Assembly (NCBI RefSeq): GCF_000714535.1
Contig: NZ_AUND01000012.1
Coordinates: forward strand, 186,001 to 250,000
Origin: Thioclava pacifica DSM 10166
GTDB taxonomy: Bacteria; Pseudomonadota; Alphaproteobacteria; Rhodobacterales; Rhodobacteraceae
Length of the DNA: 64,000 bases
Direction of reading: 5' to 3'
The notes beneath the pieces were generated by a model. It had not been told where the DNA came from and made no database searches. It worked only from the letters and a program-made list of their open reading frames with translations. Shown here piece by piece: positions 46,143 through 55,676 of the stretch. Positions within the stretch are counted from its first letter, which is position 1. Each line of letters begins with the position of its first letter. The translations under genes and the position numbers were made by a program.

Positions 46143-47522
46143 TTGCGCGCGTTCCTGTTCGCCCTGTTGATGTTGGCAGGTTTGAGCCCGGCGGTTGCCG
46201 GTAACGTCTCTACCTTCGAGTTGGAAAATGGCCTCAAGGGCGTCGTGATCGAAGATCATCGCGCGCCGGTCGTCGTCCATATGGTCTGGTACAAGGTCGG
46301 ATCCGCCGATGAAAAGCGCGGCAAATCCGGCATCGCGCATTACCTCGAACACCTGATGTTCAAGGGCACGGACACGATGGCGCCGGGCGAACTGTCGAAG
46401 ACCGTCGCTGCCAATGGCGGCTCTGACAACGCCTTCACAAGCTATGACTACACCGCCTATTTCCAGCGCATCGCCGCCGACCGGCTGCCGCTGGTGATGA
46501 AGATGGAAGCGGATCGGATGCGCAACCTGCGGATCTCGCCCGATGATGCGAAGACCGAGTTGCAGGTGATCCTGGAGGAACGCTCGCAGCGCACCGACTC
46601 CAACCCCTCGGCGCTGTTCAACGAGCAGGCGCGCGCCGCCCAGTTCCTCAATTCGCCCTACGGCACGCCGGTGATCGGCTGGCGCAAGGAGATGGAAGGC
46701 CTGACGCGGCAGGACGCCCTGAACTGGTATCACGAATATTACGCCCCCAATAATGCAGTTCTGGTGGTCGCGGGCGATGTGAAGCCTGACGAGGTGAAAG
46801 CGCTGGCCGAGAAGTATTACGGCGGTCTGAAGCCGACCGAGGATCTGCCGCCGCGCGCCCGTCCGCAAGAACCGCCGCAGCGCGCCGCGCGCCACATCAC
46901 CTTCAAGGATGACCGCGTCGCCCAGCCCTATCTGGTGCGCTCCTATCTCGCCCCTGAACGCAACCCGGATGATCAGAAACGCGCCGCCGCGCTGACCGTG
47001 CTGTCCGAGATCCTCGGCGGCAATCAGGCGACTTCCGTGCTTGGTCGCAAGCTGATCTATGGCGATGGCACGGCGATCTATGCTTCGACCTATTACGACG
47101 GCATGTCGATTGACCCGACCACCTTCAACATATCGCTCATGCCGGCGAAGGATGTGAGCCTTCCCGAAGCCGAAAAGGCGCTCGACAACGCAATCGCGCA
47201 GTTCCTGACCGAGGGGATCGACCCAGATCAGTTCGCCCGCATCAAGACGCAGGTGAAAGCCTCCGAGATCTATTCGCGAGACAACACCCAAGGGCTCGCC
47301 CGCCGTTATGGCGAGGCGCTGGCTTCGGGCTTTTCCGTGCAGGATGTCGAGGACTGGCCCGATGTTCTAACCTCGGTCACCGAGGAGGACGTGATGGCCG
47401 CCGCCCATGATCTGTTCGAGGCGCGTAATTCGGTCACCGGCTACGCCGAACCCGCGAGCAAGCCGCTCGCCGCTGCGGCCCCTGCTGCCCCGCCCGCCCC
47501 CGCGCAGGAGGTCACGCAATGA
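46143..47522 (+). CDS. M16 family zinc metallopeptidase, catalytically complete
   Basis: A 459-residue precursor starting at TTG, chosen because AGGAG (46131-46135) lies seven bases before it and the product begins with a good signal peptide (RAFLFALLMLAGLSPAVAG). The inverted zinc motif HYLEH is at residues 66-70, with the downstream glutamate expected in EERSQRTD. It is a periplasmic pitrilysin-type peptidase. Its stop overlaps the start of a second M16 gene by four bases. Confidence 0.88.
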   Translation: MRAFLFALLMLAGLSPAVAGNVSTFELENGLKGVVIEDHRAPVVVHMVWYKVGSADEKRGKSGIAHYLEHLMFKGTDTMAPGELSKTVAANGGSDNAFTSYDYTAYFQRIAADRLPLVMKMEADRMRNLRISPDDAKTELQVILEERSQRTDSNPSALFNEQARAAQFLNSPYGTPVIGWRKEMEGLTRQDALNWYHEYYAPNNAVLVVAGDVKPDEVKALAEKYYGGLKPTEDLPPRARPQEPPQRAARHITFKDDRVAQPYLVRSYLAPERNPDDQKRAAALTVLSEILGGNQATSVLGRKLIYGDGTAIYASTYYDGMSIDPTTFNISLMPAKDVSLPEAEKALDNAIAQFLTEGIDPDQFARIKTQVKASEIYSRDNTQGLARRYGEALASGFSVQDVEDWPDVLTSVTEEDVMAAAHDLFEARNSVTGYAEPASKPLAAAAPAAPPAPAQEVTQ

Positions 47523-48844
47523 TCCATACCCGTTTCCCGATCGCCGCGCGTCTCGCGATGGCGACGCTGTTTGCGCTGATCCTCGCCCTGCCCGCCCGCG
47601 CCATCGAGATCCAGGAGGTGACCTCTCCCGGCGGCATCAAGGCATGGCTCGTCGAGAATCACGACATCCCCTTCACCGCGCTCGACATTGCCTTCAAGGG
47701 CGGTGCGAGCCTCGACGCGCCGGGCAAGCGCGGTGCGATCAACCTGATGACCGCAACCCTCGAAGAGGGTGCGGGTCAGATGGACAGCCAGCAATTCGCC
47801 GAGGCGCAGGAGGCGCTCGCGGCGCAGTTCAGCTTCGATGTGGGCGATGATTCCCTAGACATCTCGGCGCGGATGCTGACCGAGAACCGCGACAAGGCCG
47901 TCAGCCTGCTGCGCGAGGCGCTGGTCAATCCACGCTTCGACCAGACCGCGATCGACCGCGTGCGTCAGCAGGTGCTCGCGATCATCGCTTCGGACAAGCA
48001 AGATCCGAACGCTGTCGCCGCCGAGACTTTCCGCAAGATCGCCTATGGCGGCCACCCCTATGGCAGTTCGCTCAACGGCACCGAGGAGAGCGTGAAAGGG
48101 TTGACGCGCGAGGACATGTTCGCAGCCAAGGACCGCGTCATGACCCGCGATCACGTGGTGATCTCGGCGGTTGGCGATATCACACCCGAAGAGCTTGGCC
48201 CGATGCTCGACAAGCTCCTGGGGGATCTGCCCGCCAATGGTGCCGAGATGCCGCCTGCCGTCACGCCCGATCTCAAAGGCGGCGTGACCACGGTCGATTT
48301 CGACAGTCCGCAATCGGTGGTGATGTTCGGCCAGAAGGGTATCGCGATGAGCGATCCCGATTTCTTCCCGGCCTATGTGCTCAACCAGATCCTCGGCGCG
48401 GGGGGCTTTTCTTCTCGGCTGATGGATGAGGTGCGCGAGAAACGCGGCCTGACCTATGGCATCGCCTCCTATATCGTCGACAAGGACCTCGCGAAGACCT
48501 GGCAGGGCAGTTTCGCCTCCGCCAATGAAAAGGTCGCCGAGGCGATCTCGGTCGTGAAGGAGGAGTGGCGCAAGGCAGCCACCGGAAAGGTCACCGACAA
48601 AGAGCTGGAAGACGCCAAGACCTATCTGACCGGTGCCTATCCCCTGCGCTTCGACGGCAATGGCACGATCGCGGGGATTCTGACCGGCATGCAGCTCAAC
48701 GGTATGGATCGCAGCTATATCGACACCCGCAATGACAAGGTGAATGCGGTCACGAAAGAAGATGTCGCGCGTGTCGCCGAGCGTATTCTCGACCCGAAGG
48801 ACCTGACCTTCATCGTCGTCGGCCGCCCGCAAGGTCTAAACTGA
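47519..48844 (+). CDS. M16 family peptidase-like protein, zinc site lost
   Basis: A 441-residue precursor with signal peptide (MIHTRFPIAARLAMATLFALILALPARA). It has the M16 fold (FKGGASLDAPGKRGAINLMTATLEEGAG, GAGGFSSRLMDEVREKRGLTYGIAS), but the HxxEH position reads NLMTATLEEG, so it should not bind zinc. Such inactive partners pair with the active upstream subunit, as in alpha/beta processing-peptidase-like heterodimers. It is translationally coupled through an ATGA overlap. Confidence 0.9.
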   Translation: MIHTRFPIAARLAMATLFALILALPARAIEIQEVTSPGGIKAWLVENHDIPFTALDIAFKGGASLDAPGKRGAINLMTATLEEGAGQMDSQQFAEAQEALAAQFSFDVGDDSLDISARMLTENRDKAVSLLREALVNPRFDQTAIDRVRQQVLAIIASDKQDPNAVAAETFRKIAYGGHPYGSSLNGTEESVKGLTREDMFAAKDRVMTRDHVVISAVGDITPEELGPMLDKLLGDLPANGAEMPPAVTPDLKGGVTTVDFDSPQSVVMFGQKGIAMSDPDFFPAYVLNQILGAGGFSSRLMDEVREKRGLTYGIASYIVDKDLAKTWQGSFASANEKVAEAISVVKEEWRKAATGKVTDKELEDAKTYLTGAYPLRFDGNGTIAGILTGMQLNGMDRSYIDTRNDKVNAVTKEDVARVAERILDPKDLTFIVVGRPQGLN

Positions 48845-48923
48845 TTTCGTCGACCAGATTTCGCTGGGGATAGTTGGCGCGAATCTCTTTAGATGAGGCG
48901 CGCGCCATGCTATCCCTAGTGGG

Positions 48924-50792
48924 ATGAACCAGCACAACCGCAATATAGGCACGGGCGAACGCCCGGTGATCCGTCAGCTCGATGACGCTGCGGCAAACCG
49001 CATCGCGGCGGGCGAGGTGGTCGAACGCCCGGCCTCCGCGGTGAAAGAGCTGGTGGAGAACGCTTTGGACGCGGGCGCGACCCGGATCGCGGTGGATTAC
49101 GCCGATGGCGGCAAGACCCTGATCCGCGTGAGCGACGATGGCTGCGGGATGACCGCCGAGGATCTGCCGCTGGCGCTCTCGCGGCACGCGACCTCGAAGA
49201 TCGACGGCTCGGACCTGCTCAACATCCACACCTTCGGCTTTCGCGGCGAGGCTCTGCCCTCGCTCGGTGCGGTCGGACGCCTGACGATCACCTCGCGCGC
49301 GGAGGGGTTCGATGCCTGCCAGATCACCGTCGCGGGCGGCCAGATCGGCCCGGTGAAACCGGCGGCACTGAACCGGGGCACGGTGGTCGAGCTGCGCGAT
49401 CTTTTCTTCGCGACCCCTGCACGTCTGAAATTCATGCGCACCGACCGGGCCGAGGCGCAGGCGATCGCGGATGTGCTCAAGCGCCTCGCGATGGCGGAAC
49501 CGTATGTCAGCTTCACCCTTACGGACGTCTCGAACGGCCAATCGCGCGAGATCTTCCGCGCCGATGGCGAACAGGGCGAGCTCTTCGACGCGCTCTCGGC
49601 GCGGCTTGGCCGGGTGATCGGGCGCGCCTTCGCCGATAACGCCGTACGGATCGAGGCCGAGCGCGAGGAAATCCGCCTGACCGGTTATGCTGCGTTGCCG
49701 ACCTATTCGCGCGGCGCGGCGGTGGAGCAGTTCCTATTCGTCAACGGCCGCCCCGTACGCGACAAGCAGCTGATCGGCGCGCTGCGCGCGGCCTATATGG
49801 ATTTCCTGAGCCGCGAGCGTCACCCCGCCGCCTGCCTCTTCATCACCTGCGACCCCGAGCGCGTCGATGTGAACGTGCATCCCGCCAAGGCCGAGGTGCG
49901 CTTTCGCGAGGCGGGCACCGTGCGCGGGCTGATCGTGACCGGGCTGCGCCATGCGCTCGCGCAGGCGGGGCATCGCGCCTCCTCCACCGTTGCGGACGCA
50001 ACTCTGGGCGCGATGCGGCCCGAACCTACCGCCGACCAGCCGCCGCGCATCTACCAGATGGACCGGCCGAGCTATGGCGCGATGCGCTCCTCCTATGCCG
50101 CGCAGGCCCCGCTGATCGAGCCGTCCTTCCACGAGGCCCCTGCGCCGACCTTCGATTACGCCCCCTCCGCCCGCGCCGAGGCCACGGCCCCCGCCGAGCC
50201 CGCGCTGACCGAAAAACCGCTCGGCGCCGCCCGCGCGCAGGTGCATGAGAATTACATCATTGCCCAGACCGAACGCGGCATCGTCATCGTCGATCAGCAC
50301 GCGGCGCATGAGCGGCTGGTCTATGAAAAGCTGAAAGCACAGATGGCGGAAAACGGCGTGCCCGCGCAGGCGCTGCTGATCCCCGAGATCGTGGAACTTT
50401 CCCAAGGCGATGCGGCACTGCTGCTGGAACATGCCGAGGCGCTTGGCCGCCTGGGCCTGACCATCGAGCCCTTTGGCGGCGCAGCGATTGCCGTGCGCGA
50501 AACCCCCGCCGTCCTTGGTGAGATCAATGCCGAGGCGCTGCTGCGCGACGTTCTCGACGAGCTGGCCGATCTGGGCGACAGCCAGCTGGTGCAGGCGAAG
50601 ATCGAAGCGGTGCTGAGCCGCATGGCCTGCCACGGCTCGATCCGCTCGGGCCGCCAGATGCGCGCCGACGAGATGAACGCGCTCTTGCGCCAGATGGAGG
50701 CCACGCCCCATTCCGGCCAATGCAACCACGGGCGCCCGACTTACGTCGAGCTGAAACTCAGCGATATCGAGAGGCTCTTCGGGCGCACATGA
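48924..50792 (+). CDS. mutL: DNA mismatch repair protein MutL
   Basis: A 622-residue MutL. The GHKL ATPase has IAAGEVVERPASAVKELVENALDAGA and GFRGEALPS. The C-terminal endonuclease region has DQHAAHERLVYE, ACHGSIRSG and CNHGRPTYVEL, as in MutL proteins that nick DNA themselves. No dam-dependent MutH is expected in this group. It overlaps rmuC by four bases. Confidence 0.97.
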   Translation: MNQHNRNIGTGERPVIRQLDDAAANRIAAGEVVERPASAVKELVENALDAGATRIAVDYADGGKTLIRVSDDGCGMTAEDLPLALSRHATSKIDGSDLLNIHTFGFRGEALPSLGAVGRLTITSRAEGFDACQITVAGGQIGPVKPAALNRGTVVELRDLFFATPARLKFMRTDRAEAQAIADVLKRLAMAEPYVSFTLTDVSNGQSREIFRADGEQGELFDALSARLGRVIGRAFADNAVRIEAEREEIRLTGYAALPTYSRGAAVEQFLFVNGRPVRDKQLIGALRAAYMDFLSRERHPAACLFITCDPERVDVNVHPAKAEVRFREAGTVRGLIVTGLRHALAQAGHRASSTVADATLGAMRPEPTADQPPRIYQMDRPSYGAMRSSYAAQAPLIEPSFHEAPAPTFDYAPSARAEATAPAEPALTEKPLGAARAQVHENYIIAQTERGIVIVDQHAAHERLVYEKLKAQMAENGVPAQALLIPEIVELSQGDAALLLEHAEALGRLGLTIEPFGGAAIAVRETPAVLGEINAEALLRDVLDELADLGDSQLVQAKIEAVLSRMACHGSIRSGRQMRADEMNALLRQMEATPHSGQCNHGRPTYVELKLSDIERLFGRT

Positions 50793-51955
50793 TCCAGATC
50801 GGCGATATGACCCTGAACCTGAACGATCCGCTGACGCTCGGCCTTCTGCTGGGCGGTGCGGCGTTGATCCTTCTGCTGATCCTGATGGTGGCGATGCTGC
50901 GCGCCGCGGGCCGCCAGACCCGCGCGATGGACCCGATGATCGGCCAGATGAACCTGCTCGCGCAGCGGGTGCAGAATCTCTCGGACGGGCAGCAACAGCT
51001 TTCGGGCGGGCTGCATCACGTCTCCGAGGCGCAGGCAGCGAGCCAGACCAAGGTGCTCGCGCTGATGGAGCAGCGCCTAGCCGATGTCTCCCGCGCGATG
51101 GGGGAGAGCCTGCACGGCACCGCGACCCGCACGGCGCGATCCTTGGGCGACCTGCATCAGCGGCTGGAAGCGATCGACAAGGCGCAGGCGAATATCGAGA
51201 AGCTCTCGGGCAATGTTCTGAGCCTGCAAGACATTCTGTCGAACAAGCAGACCCGCGGGGCGTTCGGGGAAATCCAACTGCACGATATCGTCGGCAAGGC
51301 GCTGCCGTCGGACAGTTTCACGATGCAGGCGACGCTCTCGAACGGGAAGCGCGCGGATTGCCTGATCCACCTGCCCAACCCGCCCGGGCCGATCGTGATC
51401 GACTCGAAATTCCCGCTCGAAGCCTATGAGGCGCTGCGCCGAGCCGATACCCAATGGGAGCTGCAAGAGGCCGCCCGCGCGATGAAAACCGCCGTGCGCG
51501 CCCATATCAAGGCGATCTCCGAGAAATACATCCTTGAGGGCGAGACCGCCGACGGCGCGCTGATGTTCCTGCCCTCCGAAGCCGTCTACGCCGAGCTGCA
51601 CGCGAACTTCCCCGAGCTGGTGCGCGAGGGGTTTGCCGCCAAGGTCTGGATCGTCTCGCCCACGACCTGCATGGCGACGTTGAACACGATGCGCGCCGTT
51701 CTGAAGGATGCGCGCATGCGCGAACAGGCGGGCGCGATCCGGCGCGAACTGGCCGCGCTTTATTCCGATGTGGACCGGCTCGGCACGCGGGTCGAGAACC
51801 TTGACCGGCATTTCGGGCAGGCGGCAAAGGATATCGCGGAGATCAAGATCTCGGCCGAGAAGGCAGGCAAGCGTGCACGTCGCCTTGATAATTTCGATTT
51901 CGAGGAACTTGCCCCCGAGACTGACACCCCGCGCGTGGTCCAGATCGAGCGCTGA
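50789..51955 (+). CDS. rmuC: DNA recombination protein RmuC
   Basis: A 388-residue protein with an N-terminal hydrophobic segment (TLGLLLGGAALILLLILMVAML), a coiled-coil region (about 45-150), and the RmuC domain (NKQTRGAFGEIQL, LPNPPGPIVIDSKFPLEAYEA, VWIVSPTTCMATLNTM). RmuC limits DNA inversions at short inverted repeats. Its ATG overlaps the mutL stop (ATGA); a second ATG 18 bases on is possible. Confidence 0.92.
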   Translation: MIQIGDMTLNLNDPLTLGLLLGGAALILLLILMVAMLRAAGRQTRAMDPMIGQMNLLAQRVQNLSDGQQQLSGGLHHVSEAQAASQTKVLALMEQRLADVSRAMGESLHGTATRTARSLGDLHQRLEAIDKAQANIEKLSGNVLSLQDILSNKQTRGAFGEIQLHDIVGKALPSDSFTMQATLSNGKRADCLIHLPNPPGPIVIDSKFPLEAYEALRRADTQWELQEAARAMKTAVRAHIKAISEKYILEGETADGALMFLPSEAVYAELHANFPELVREGFAAKVWIVSPTTCMATLNTMRAVLKDARMREQAGAIRRELAALYSDVDRLGTRVENLDRHFGQAAKDIAEIKISAEKAGKRARRLDNFDFEELAPETDTPRVVQIER

Positions 51956-52017
51956 GTTTTTGCAGCTTGCGCAAGCGCCCGTCCGAAGCGAAAATAGGCG
52001 CTCAAACGGAGGGACCC

Positions 52018-52362
52018 ATGCTCACCATCAGCCCGGCCAAGATTGCCCATGTCATCATCCGCGCGCGCAAGTTCGACGCGGACGTGCCCGGCTCGGGCCA
52101 GGCTCGTGAGTTGCGCGCCTTCATCGCAGCCCTCAACGAGGATGAACAAGCCGCACTGACCGCCGTGATGTGGATCGGTCGCGACACGTTCGACGCCTCG
52201 GAGCTGCAAGAGGCGATCCAGACCGCCAAGGCCGAGGCGACCGCGCCGACCGAGGATTACCTGCTGGGGATCCCGATGCTGGCCGATCACCTCGAAGACG
52301 GGCTGAACGCGCTTGGCATCAGCCTCGAAGAGGCCGAGGAAGACATTTACCCCTCCGTCTGA
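52018..52362 (+). CDS. DUF3775 family protein
   Basis: A 114-residue acidic soluble protein (MLTISPAKIAHVIIRARKFDADV, FIAALNEDEQAALTAVMWIGRD, LGIPMLADHLEDGL). This is DUF3775, conserved in alphaproteobacteria with no known function. GGAGGGA precedes the ATG. Confidence 0.88.
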   Translation: MLTISPAKIAHVIIRARKFDADVPGSGQARELRAFIAALNEDEQAALTAVMWIGRDTFDASELQEAIQTAKAEATAPTEDYLLGIPMLADHLEDGLNALGISLEEAEEDIYPSV

Positions 52363-52383
52363 TCTTCCCTTTCGCGCAACGAC

Positions 52384-52408
52384 AAAGGCGGCCCCCGCAG
52401 GGACCGCC
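52384..52408 (-). terminator. Terminator of the response regulator gene
   Basis: On the minus strand GGCGGTCCC pairs with GGGGCCGCC (one mismatch) around a short loop and is followed by TTTGTCG. It lies 47 bases after the regulator's stop codon, between convergent genes. Confidence 0.55.
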
Positions 52409-52454
52409 CTCGTCACTCGTTACTTGAGAGACACTGACACGAAGAGAGACGGGC

Positions 52455-53141
52455 TCAGGCCACCAGTCGGTAGCCGCCCGATTCGGTGACGAGCAGACGC
52501 GCGTTCGAGGGATCGGGCTCGATCTTCTGACGCAGGCGATAGATATGCGTCTCGAGCGTGTGGGTCGTGACGCCTGCATTGTAGCCCCAGACCTCATGCA
52601 GCAGCACGTCGCGCGGCACCACGCCATCGGTGGCGCGATAGAGGAACTTGAGGATGTTGGTTTCCTTCTCGGTCAGGCGCACCTTGCGGTCCTTGTCGTC
52701 GACCAGCATCTTCATCGCCGGCTTGAACGTATACGGGCCAAGCTGGAAGACGGCGTCTTCGGACTGTTCATGGGTGCGCAGCTGGGCGCGCAGCCGCGCC
52801 AGAAGCACCGGGAACTTGAACGGCTTGGTGATGTAGTCATTCGCCCCCGAATCGAGACCGAGGATCGTATCGGCATCGGTATCGTGACCGGTCAACATCA
52901 GGATCGGGCATTTCACGCCGGTCTTGCGAAGCTTCTTGCACAGCTCGCGACCGTCGGTATCGGGCAGACCCACATCGAGCACGACGAGATCGTAAAGCGC
53001 CGACTTGGCCTTATCCACGGCCTCGTGACCGTTTCCGGCCTCATAAACATCGAAATCATCCGTTGCGATGAGCTGCTCCGCGAGCGCCTCCCGCAGATCG
53101 GTATCGTCATCAACCAAAAGCACTTTCTTCAAGGATGCCAT
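52455..53141 (-). CDS. OmpR/PhoB-family response regulator, possibly CenR
   Basis: A 228-residue regulator. The receiver has the acidic DDDTD pocket, the phosphorylatable Asp in LVVLDVGLPDTDG, and Lys in YITKPFKF. The C-terminal winged helix has LTEKETNILKFLYRA and THTLETHIYRLRQKIEPD. The N-terminal LREALAEQL and overall sequence recall the alphaproteobacterial envelope regulator CenR, but this is from memory. No histidine kinase gene is adjacent. GGAGG lies upstream of the ATG at 53141. It is divergent from ribA. Confidence 0.88.
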   Translation of the reverse strand: MASLKKVLLVDDDTDLREALAEQLIATDDFDVYEAGNGHEAVDKAKSALYDLVVLDVGLPDTDGRELCKKLRKTGVKCPILMLTGHDTDADTILGLDSGANDYITKPFKFPVLLARLRAQLRTHEQSEDAVFQLGPYTFKPAMKMLVDDKDRKVRLTEKETNILKFLYRATDGVVPRDVLLHEVWGYNAGVTTHTLETHIYRLRQKIEPDPSNARLLVTESGGYRLVA

Positions 53142-53282
53142 CTTTCCGCCTCCACTTGCAGTTGACGCATAGCTGTTGCGCATTCACTTGCATGGCAAGG
53201 GGAGTGAAACCAATCTCACGCGGACGTGTCAAATCGCGCGGAGATATTTCAATTTGTTACAGTCGGGGCTATCTCAGAGCGC

Positions 53283-54359
53283 ATGAGCGGCGAATTCACC
53301 CTTGGGCCCAGCCCCACCGAAAGACTCAATCGCGCCCGTGCAGATCTGCGCATGGGTGTGCCGGTGCTGCTGTCGGGCCGCCTTGCCGTGGCGGTCGAGA
53401 CGCTTTCGCCCGAGCGGCTGGAGGCGCTGCGCGCGCTGGGGCCGCTGGTGCTGGCGATTACCGAACGGCGCGCTTCGACACTCAAGGCGCGCGTCTACGA
53501 CGCAGATGTTGCGCGGATCAAAGTTCCTGCAGATGCCGATTTGCGCTGGCTCCGGGCGTTGGCCGATCCGGCCGATGACCTGCGCGTCCCGATGAAAGGC
53601 CCGCTTGAGGCATTGCGCGGCGGCGATGCCGATCTCGCCCGCGCCGCAATCCGACTCGCGAAATCCGCCCAGCTTCTGCCCGCAGCCCTTCTGGTCGAAG
53701 CCCCCGATCCGGCGCCTGCCGATCTCACCTGCATCTCGGCCGAAGAGGCGCTGACCGCTTCCGATATTCCGCAAGCCTTCGCCCCGGTCTCCGCCGCGCG
53801 CGTGCCGATGCGGGCCGCGGAGGCGGGCCGCCTGCATATTTTCCGCCCCGATGACGGCGCCGAAGAGCATTACGCGATCGAAATCGGCCAGCCCGATCGG
53901 TCGAAACCGGTACTCGCCCGGCTGCACTCGGCCTGTTTCACCGGCGACGTGCTGGGCTCGCTCAAATGTGATTGCGGCCCTCAGCTCGATGCGGCGCTGA
54001 CAATGATGGGCCACGAGGGGGCAGGCGTGCTTCTCTATCTCAATCAGGAAGGACGCGGGATCGGTCTTGCCAACAAGATGCGCGCCTATTCGCTTCAGGA
54101 TCAGGGCTTCGACACGGTCGAGGCGAACCACCGGCTCGGTTTCGAGGATGACGAGCGCGATTTCCGTATCGGTGCGGCGCTGCTGAAAAAGCTCGGCTTT
54201 TCCAAGGTTCGGCTTCTGACCAACAACCCCGCGAAGGTGAAGATGCTGGAAGCGAACGGGATCGAGGTCGTCGAGCGCGTACCGCTCAAGGTCGGCATGA
54301 GCCGCCACAACGCCGCCTATCTCGCCACCAAGGCCGAGAAATCGGGCCATATCCTGTGA
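53283..54359 (+). CDS. ribA: GTP cyclohydrolase II with extra N-terminal domain
   Basis: A 358-residue protein. The C-terminal 200 residues are GTP cyclohydrolase [24 protein letters not shown] with three zinc-binding cysteines, [11 protein letters not shown], and [23 protein letters not shown]. It opens GTP in the first step of riboflavin synthesis. The first 150 residues ([14 protein letters not shown] start) are not a normal RibB and lack its acidic motif; they look like a degenerate synthase-type domain. It overlaps the YkuD gene by one base. Confidence 0.9.
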   Translation: MSGEFTLGPSPTERLNRARADLRMGVPVLLSGRLAVAVETLSPERLEALRALGPLVLAITERRASTLKARVYDADVARIKVPADADLRWLRALADPADDLRVPMKGPLEALRGGDADLARAAIRLAKSAQLLPAALLVEAPDPAPADLTCISAEEALTASDIPQAFAPVSAARVPMRAAEAGRLHIFRPDDGAEEHYAIEIGQPDRSKPVLARLHSACFTGDVLGSLKCDCGPQLDAALTMMGHEGAGVLLYLNQEGRGIGLANKMRAYSLQDQGFDTVEANHRLGFEDDERDFRIGAALLKKLGFSKVRLLTNNPAKVKMLEANGIEVVERVPLKVGMSRHNAAYLATKAEKSGHIL

Positions 54360-54913
54360 TGCGGCTGACCCCGACAGGGCTCCTCTTTCGCGGCCGCCGC
54401 TTCCCCGTCGAGATTGGGCGTGGCGGTATCACCTGTGACAAGCGGGAGGGCGATGGGGCGACGCCTGCGGGTCGGCTTCATATCCTGCGCATGTTCTATC
54501 GCCCTGACAGGTTACCTCCGCCCCAGCCTTGGGCGGAACCGATCGGCCCGCGTGACCTGTGGTGCGACGCATCGGACCATCCGGCTTATAACCAGCGTGT
54601 CCAGGCACCCTTCGCGGCATCTCACGAGCAAATGCGCCGCTCCGATCCGCTCTACGATATCGTACTCATCACCGACTGGAACTATCCGGCGGCCACCCCC
54701 GGGAGAGGTTCCGCAATCTTCCTGCACCAGCGCCGACGCGCAGGCTACCCGACCGCAGGCTGCCTCGCGTTCCGCCGCGATCACCTGATCTGGATCGCGC
54801 AAAGAATTATCCCGGGCGAAGCGCTCGAAATCCCTCTTCTTCTTGAGAAAAATATCTTCCGGGGGTCCGGGGGTGGAAAACCCCCGGCGCTCACCACCGG
54901 AGACAAGGCTTAA
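54359..54913 (+). CDS. L,D-transpeptidase (YkuD) family protein with repeat-derived C-terminus
   Basis: A 184-residue protein. GRGGITCDKREGDGATPAGRL is the YkuD entry motif, and His123 with Cys135 (HQRRRAGYPTAGC) form the catalytic pair for 3,3-crosslinking or related acyl transfer in peptidoglycan. No signal peptide is visible. The last 25 codons (from Leu160) read through a family 2 repeat, giving LLLEKNIFRGSGGG and a tail unlike the family. The start overlaps the ribA stop by one base. Confidence 0.85.
   Translation: MRLTPTGLLFRGRRFPVEIGRGGITCDKREGDGATPAGRLHILRMFYRPDRLPPPQPWAEPIGPRDLWCDASDHPAYNQRVQAPFAASHEQMRRSDPLYDIVLITDWNYPAATPGRGSAIFLHQRRRAGYPTAGCLAFRRDHLIWIAQRIIPGEALEIPLLLEKNIFRGSGGGKPPALTTGDKA
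54833..54900 (+). repeat. Dispersed repeat family 2, copy d
   Basis: CTCTTCTTCTTGAGAAAAATATCTTCCGGGGG followed by a hairpin CCGGGGG-TGGAAAA-CCCCCGG (54867-54887). It lies inside the 3' end of the YkuD gene and ends just before the convergent YggS gene. Confidence 0.75.
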
Positions 54914-54924
54914 GGAAACCGGGC

Positions 54925-55578
54925 CTAGGAATAGTCGCGCGCACCGAAAATCGCCGAGCCCACCCGCACATGGGTCGCCCCTGCTGCAATGGCCTTTTCG
55001 AAATCGGAACTCATCCCCATCGACAGACCGTCGAGTCCATTGCGCGCCGACATCTCTGCCAGCATCGCGAAATGCGGGGTCGGGTCTTCGCTTTCGGGCG
55101 GAATACACATCAGACCATGCACCGGAAGATCCATCCCCCGTGTCTCGGCCACGAAAGCGTCGAGATCCTCGGGCAGCACCCCGGCCTTCTGCGGCTCGGC
55201 ACCCGTATTCACCTGGACGAAAAGATCGGGGGAGGCTCCGCGCGCCTGCGCAAGATTAGCGAGTTTCTTTGCCAATGAGGGACGGTCGAGCGTATGGATC
55301 GCCTCGAACAGCTCCACCGCGAGCTTCGCCTTGTTGCTCTGGAGCGGCCCGATCATATGGACCTCACAGCCGGGAAATTCCTCGCGCCAGGCGGGCCATT
55401 TGCCCTGCGCTTCCTGCACGTAATTCTCGCCAAACAACCGATGGCCTTCGCGCAGCACTGCCTCGACGCGCTCGGCCGGCTGCACTTTCGATACGGCGAT
55501 GAGTTTCACAGAGCCCGGCGCACGTCCCGCCGCATTTTCCGCATCGGCGATTCGCGCCTGAATATCACTCAATCCCAT
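54925..55578 (-). CDS. YggS family PLP-homeostasis protein
   Basis: A 217-residue fold-type III PLP protein. Lys31 in LIAVSKVQP binds PLP; GENYVQEAQGKW, HMIGPLQSNKAK and GLSMGMSSDFEKAIAAGATHVRVGSAIFG are diagnostic. YggS/PLPBP buffers pyridoxal phosphate and amino-acid pools. Confidence 0.95.
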   Translation of the reverse strand: MGLSDIQARIADAENAAGRAPGSVKLIAVSKVQPAERVEAVLREGHRLFGENYVQEAQGKWPAWREEFPGCEVHMIGPLQSNKAKLAVELFEAIHTLDRPSLAKKLANLAQARGASPDLFVQVNTGAEPQKAGVLPEDLDAFVAETRGMDLPVHGLMCIPPESEDPTPHFAMLAEMSARNGLDGLSMGMSSDFEKAIAAGATHVRVGSAIFGARDYS

Positions 55579-55620
55579 GGGACCCTCCTGTCAGCGGCCC
55601 CAAGAAACACCGCAAAGCAC

Positions 55621-55653
55621 AAAAAGAAAAGAGCGGGCACAAGGCCCGCTCTT
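55621..55653 (-). terminator. Terminator of the porin gene
   Basis: On the minus strand AAGAGCGGGC pairs with GCCCGCTCTT across a five-base loop and continues TTCTTTTTG. It begins 24 bases after the porin stop. Confidence 0.9.
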
Positions 55654-55676
55654 CCCTTCGTTCAGATCCGTTAGGA

